64,000 nucleotides of DNA from Candidatus Zixiibacteriota bacterium (GTDB lineage: Bacteria; Zixibacteria; MSB-5A5; GN15; FEB-12). The stretch lies in the NCBI GenBank assembly GCA_024280215.1, contig JAJRQO010000017.1, positions 1-64,000 of the forward strand, given 5' to 3'. Shown here piece by piece: positions 63,257-64,000 of this stretch. Made by a program: the position numbers and the translations under genes. How positions within the stretch are numbered: the stretch's first letter is position 1; each line of letters opens with the position of its first letter. The notes under the pieces were generated by a model that was not told where the DNA came from, did not search any database, and saw only the letters and a list, made by a program, of their open reading frames with translations.

Positions 63257-63619
63257 AATTTAAAATCAACAAGTATATTATAGTCTTTTCTCTCTTGGTT
63301 GTCAATTTTAAAGATGAGATTGCCACGTCACTTCGTTCCTCGCAATGATAGGGCTGTATGACTTGCGGCAGACGAGGACGTCTGCCATGCACAGCACTGG
63401 CTTGTCTGTTCCGAGAGTAGACAGTTAAAAAAAGTCAGGTCTCGGAAAGACGGTATCTACGAAATTTTATTTTGAAAAATTTGTTGGGTTTCTTACAATT
63501 ATATTTTTTATAGAATCGGAACGCCAACCTACAACTGGATTCCCAATCAAGTTGGGAATGACATTGTGCCAATGTACCCTTCGACAAGCTCAGGGTAACG
63601 ATTTTGAACATAAAGATAT
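63257..63619. repeat. Intergenic region with second 95-bp repeat copy
   Basis: No gene is visible. The 95-bp direct repeat occupies 63298-63392. Related pieces follow: GGATTCCC..GGGAATGAC near 63537-63562 and a CCCTTCGAC..GCTCAGGG fragment near 63573-63598. Confidence 0.75.
63298..63392. repeat. About 95-bp direct repeat, right copy
   Basis: Right copy of the repeat at 62307-62401. The two are 991 bp apart and bracket the frameshifted lipoprotein gene. Confidence 0.88.
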
Positions 63620-64000
63620 TTATGCGACGGCGGAGGTGCGTTCGAGCATGCCATCTTTGAGTCTGATGATTCTATCGGTTTTATCGGCAAGCGACATGTC
63701 GTGAGTAATCATGACAACTGTCTTGCCCATCTGATGCAACTCATCAAATATTTTAACAATCGCTTCACCCGATGCGGAGTCAAGGTTGCCCGTTGGTTCA
63801 TCGGCTAATATAATTTCGGGATCATTTGCCAAGGCACGTGCAATAGCGACCCGTTGCATCTCACCACCAGACATCTCGGTCGGTTTGTTATTAATCTTTT
63901 CGCCAAGTCCAACTCGGTTGAGCAATTCTATGATTCTTTTTTTCCGTTGTTTTCCATTTGTCTTAGCAAAGAGCATAGGAACTTCTACATTTTCAAAAGC
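63620..64000 (-). CDS. ABC transporter ATPase, LolD/MacB type (5' end beyond window)
   Basis: The gene runs off the right edge; about 126 C-terminal residues are present. It has [10 protein letters not shown] (the Q-loop following segment), the signature [15 protein letters not shown], Walker [13 protein letters not shown] and the switch His in VVMITHD. The [11 protein letters not shown] stretch is typical of LolCDE/MacB-type exporters that act on lipoproteins or extrude drugs. The Walker A and the permease gene must lie outside. Confidence 0.9.
   Translation of the reverse strand, partial: AFENVEVPMLFAKTNGKQRKKRIIELLNRVGLGEKINNKPTEMSGGEMQRVAIARALANDPEIILADEPTGNLDSASGEAIVKIFDELHQMGKTVVMITHDMSLADKTDRIIRLKDGMLERTSAVA

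Overview
The window is about 36-40% GC (estimated by eye) and looks like the chromosome of a flagellated, Gram-negative (LPS-making) bacterium of the FCB superphylum, most likely a Zixibacteria-like or related candidate lineage. Reasons: an LpxC-FabZ fusion, a C-terminal type IX secretion (T9SS/Por) sorting domain, many exported lipoproteins, and a full flagellar export/hook/switch operon, which ordinary Bacteroidetes lack. The phylum is an inference from gene content, not a direct observation.

Layout. 1-7.0 kb: two exported proteins, a BaiN/YhiN-type flavoprotein, a SET-domain methyltransferase, an MFS transporter and a DUF4153 membrane protein. About 7.2 kb: tRNA-Ser(GCU). 7.4-15.6 kb: a signalling/accessory block transcribed leftwards after the sigma-28 gene: SwrB-like protein, DUF2225 protein, three PilZ proteins, an exported protein, a GAF protein with a histidine-kinase-like H-box but no ATPase domain, two response regulators and a FapA/DUF342 protein. 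15.6-32.3 kb: the flagellar operon, read right to left as motE-like, fliK, flgD, TIGR02530-type gene, flgE, flbD, fliL, fliM, fliN, fliO, fliP, fliQ, fliR, flhB, flhA, flhF, flhG, fliA. This is nearly the gene order of the Bacillus fla/che operon from ylxF to sigD, without che genes here and without the upstream basal-body genes. fliA carries an in-frame TAA inside its recognition HTH.

32.6-46.5 kb: mtaB, small membrane proteins, pyrophosphatase, GNAT acetyltransferase, an overlapping TPR-lipoprotein/pyrK/pyrD/pyrF operon (pyrF with a long low-complexity tail), a sirtuin, a GH57 glucanotransferase/amylase and rsgA. 46.5-55.6 kb: a beta-propeller-like exported protein divergent from a lipoprotein trio, secA, a c-type cytochrome, a DUF2147 protein and a HigBA-type toxin-antitoxin pair. 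56-64 kb: lpxA, lpxC-fabZ, a DUF4402 protein, a T9SS cargo protein, a Sel1-repeat lipoprotein, a frameshifted lipoprotein gene and the 3' part of a LolD/MacB-type ABC ATPase.

The gene-poor gaps are packed with short, modular, hairpin-rich interspersed repeats. At least six families recur. Several pairs of copies show compensatory changes in their stems, which argues that the folded form, not just the sequence, is maintained. These repeats, the broken fliA, the pyrF tail and the kinase-less GAF/H-box signalling cluster are the most unusual things here.
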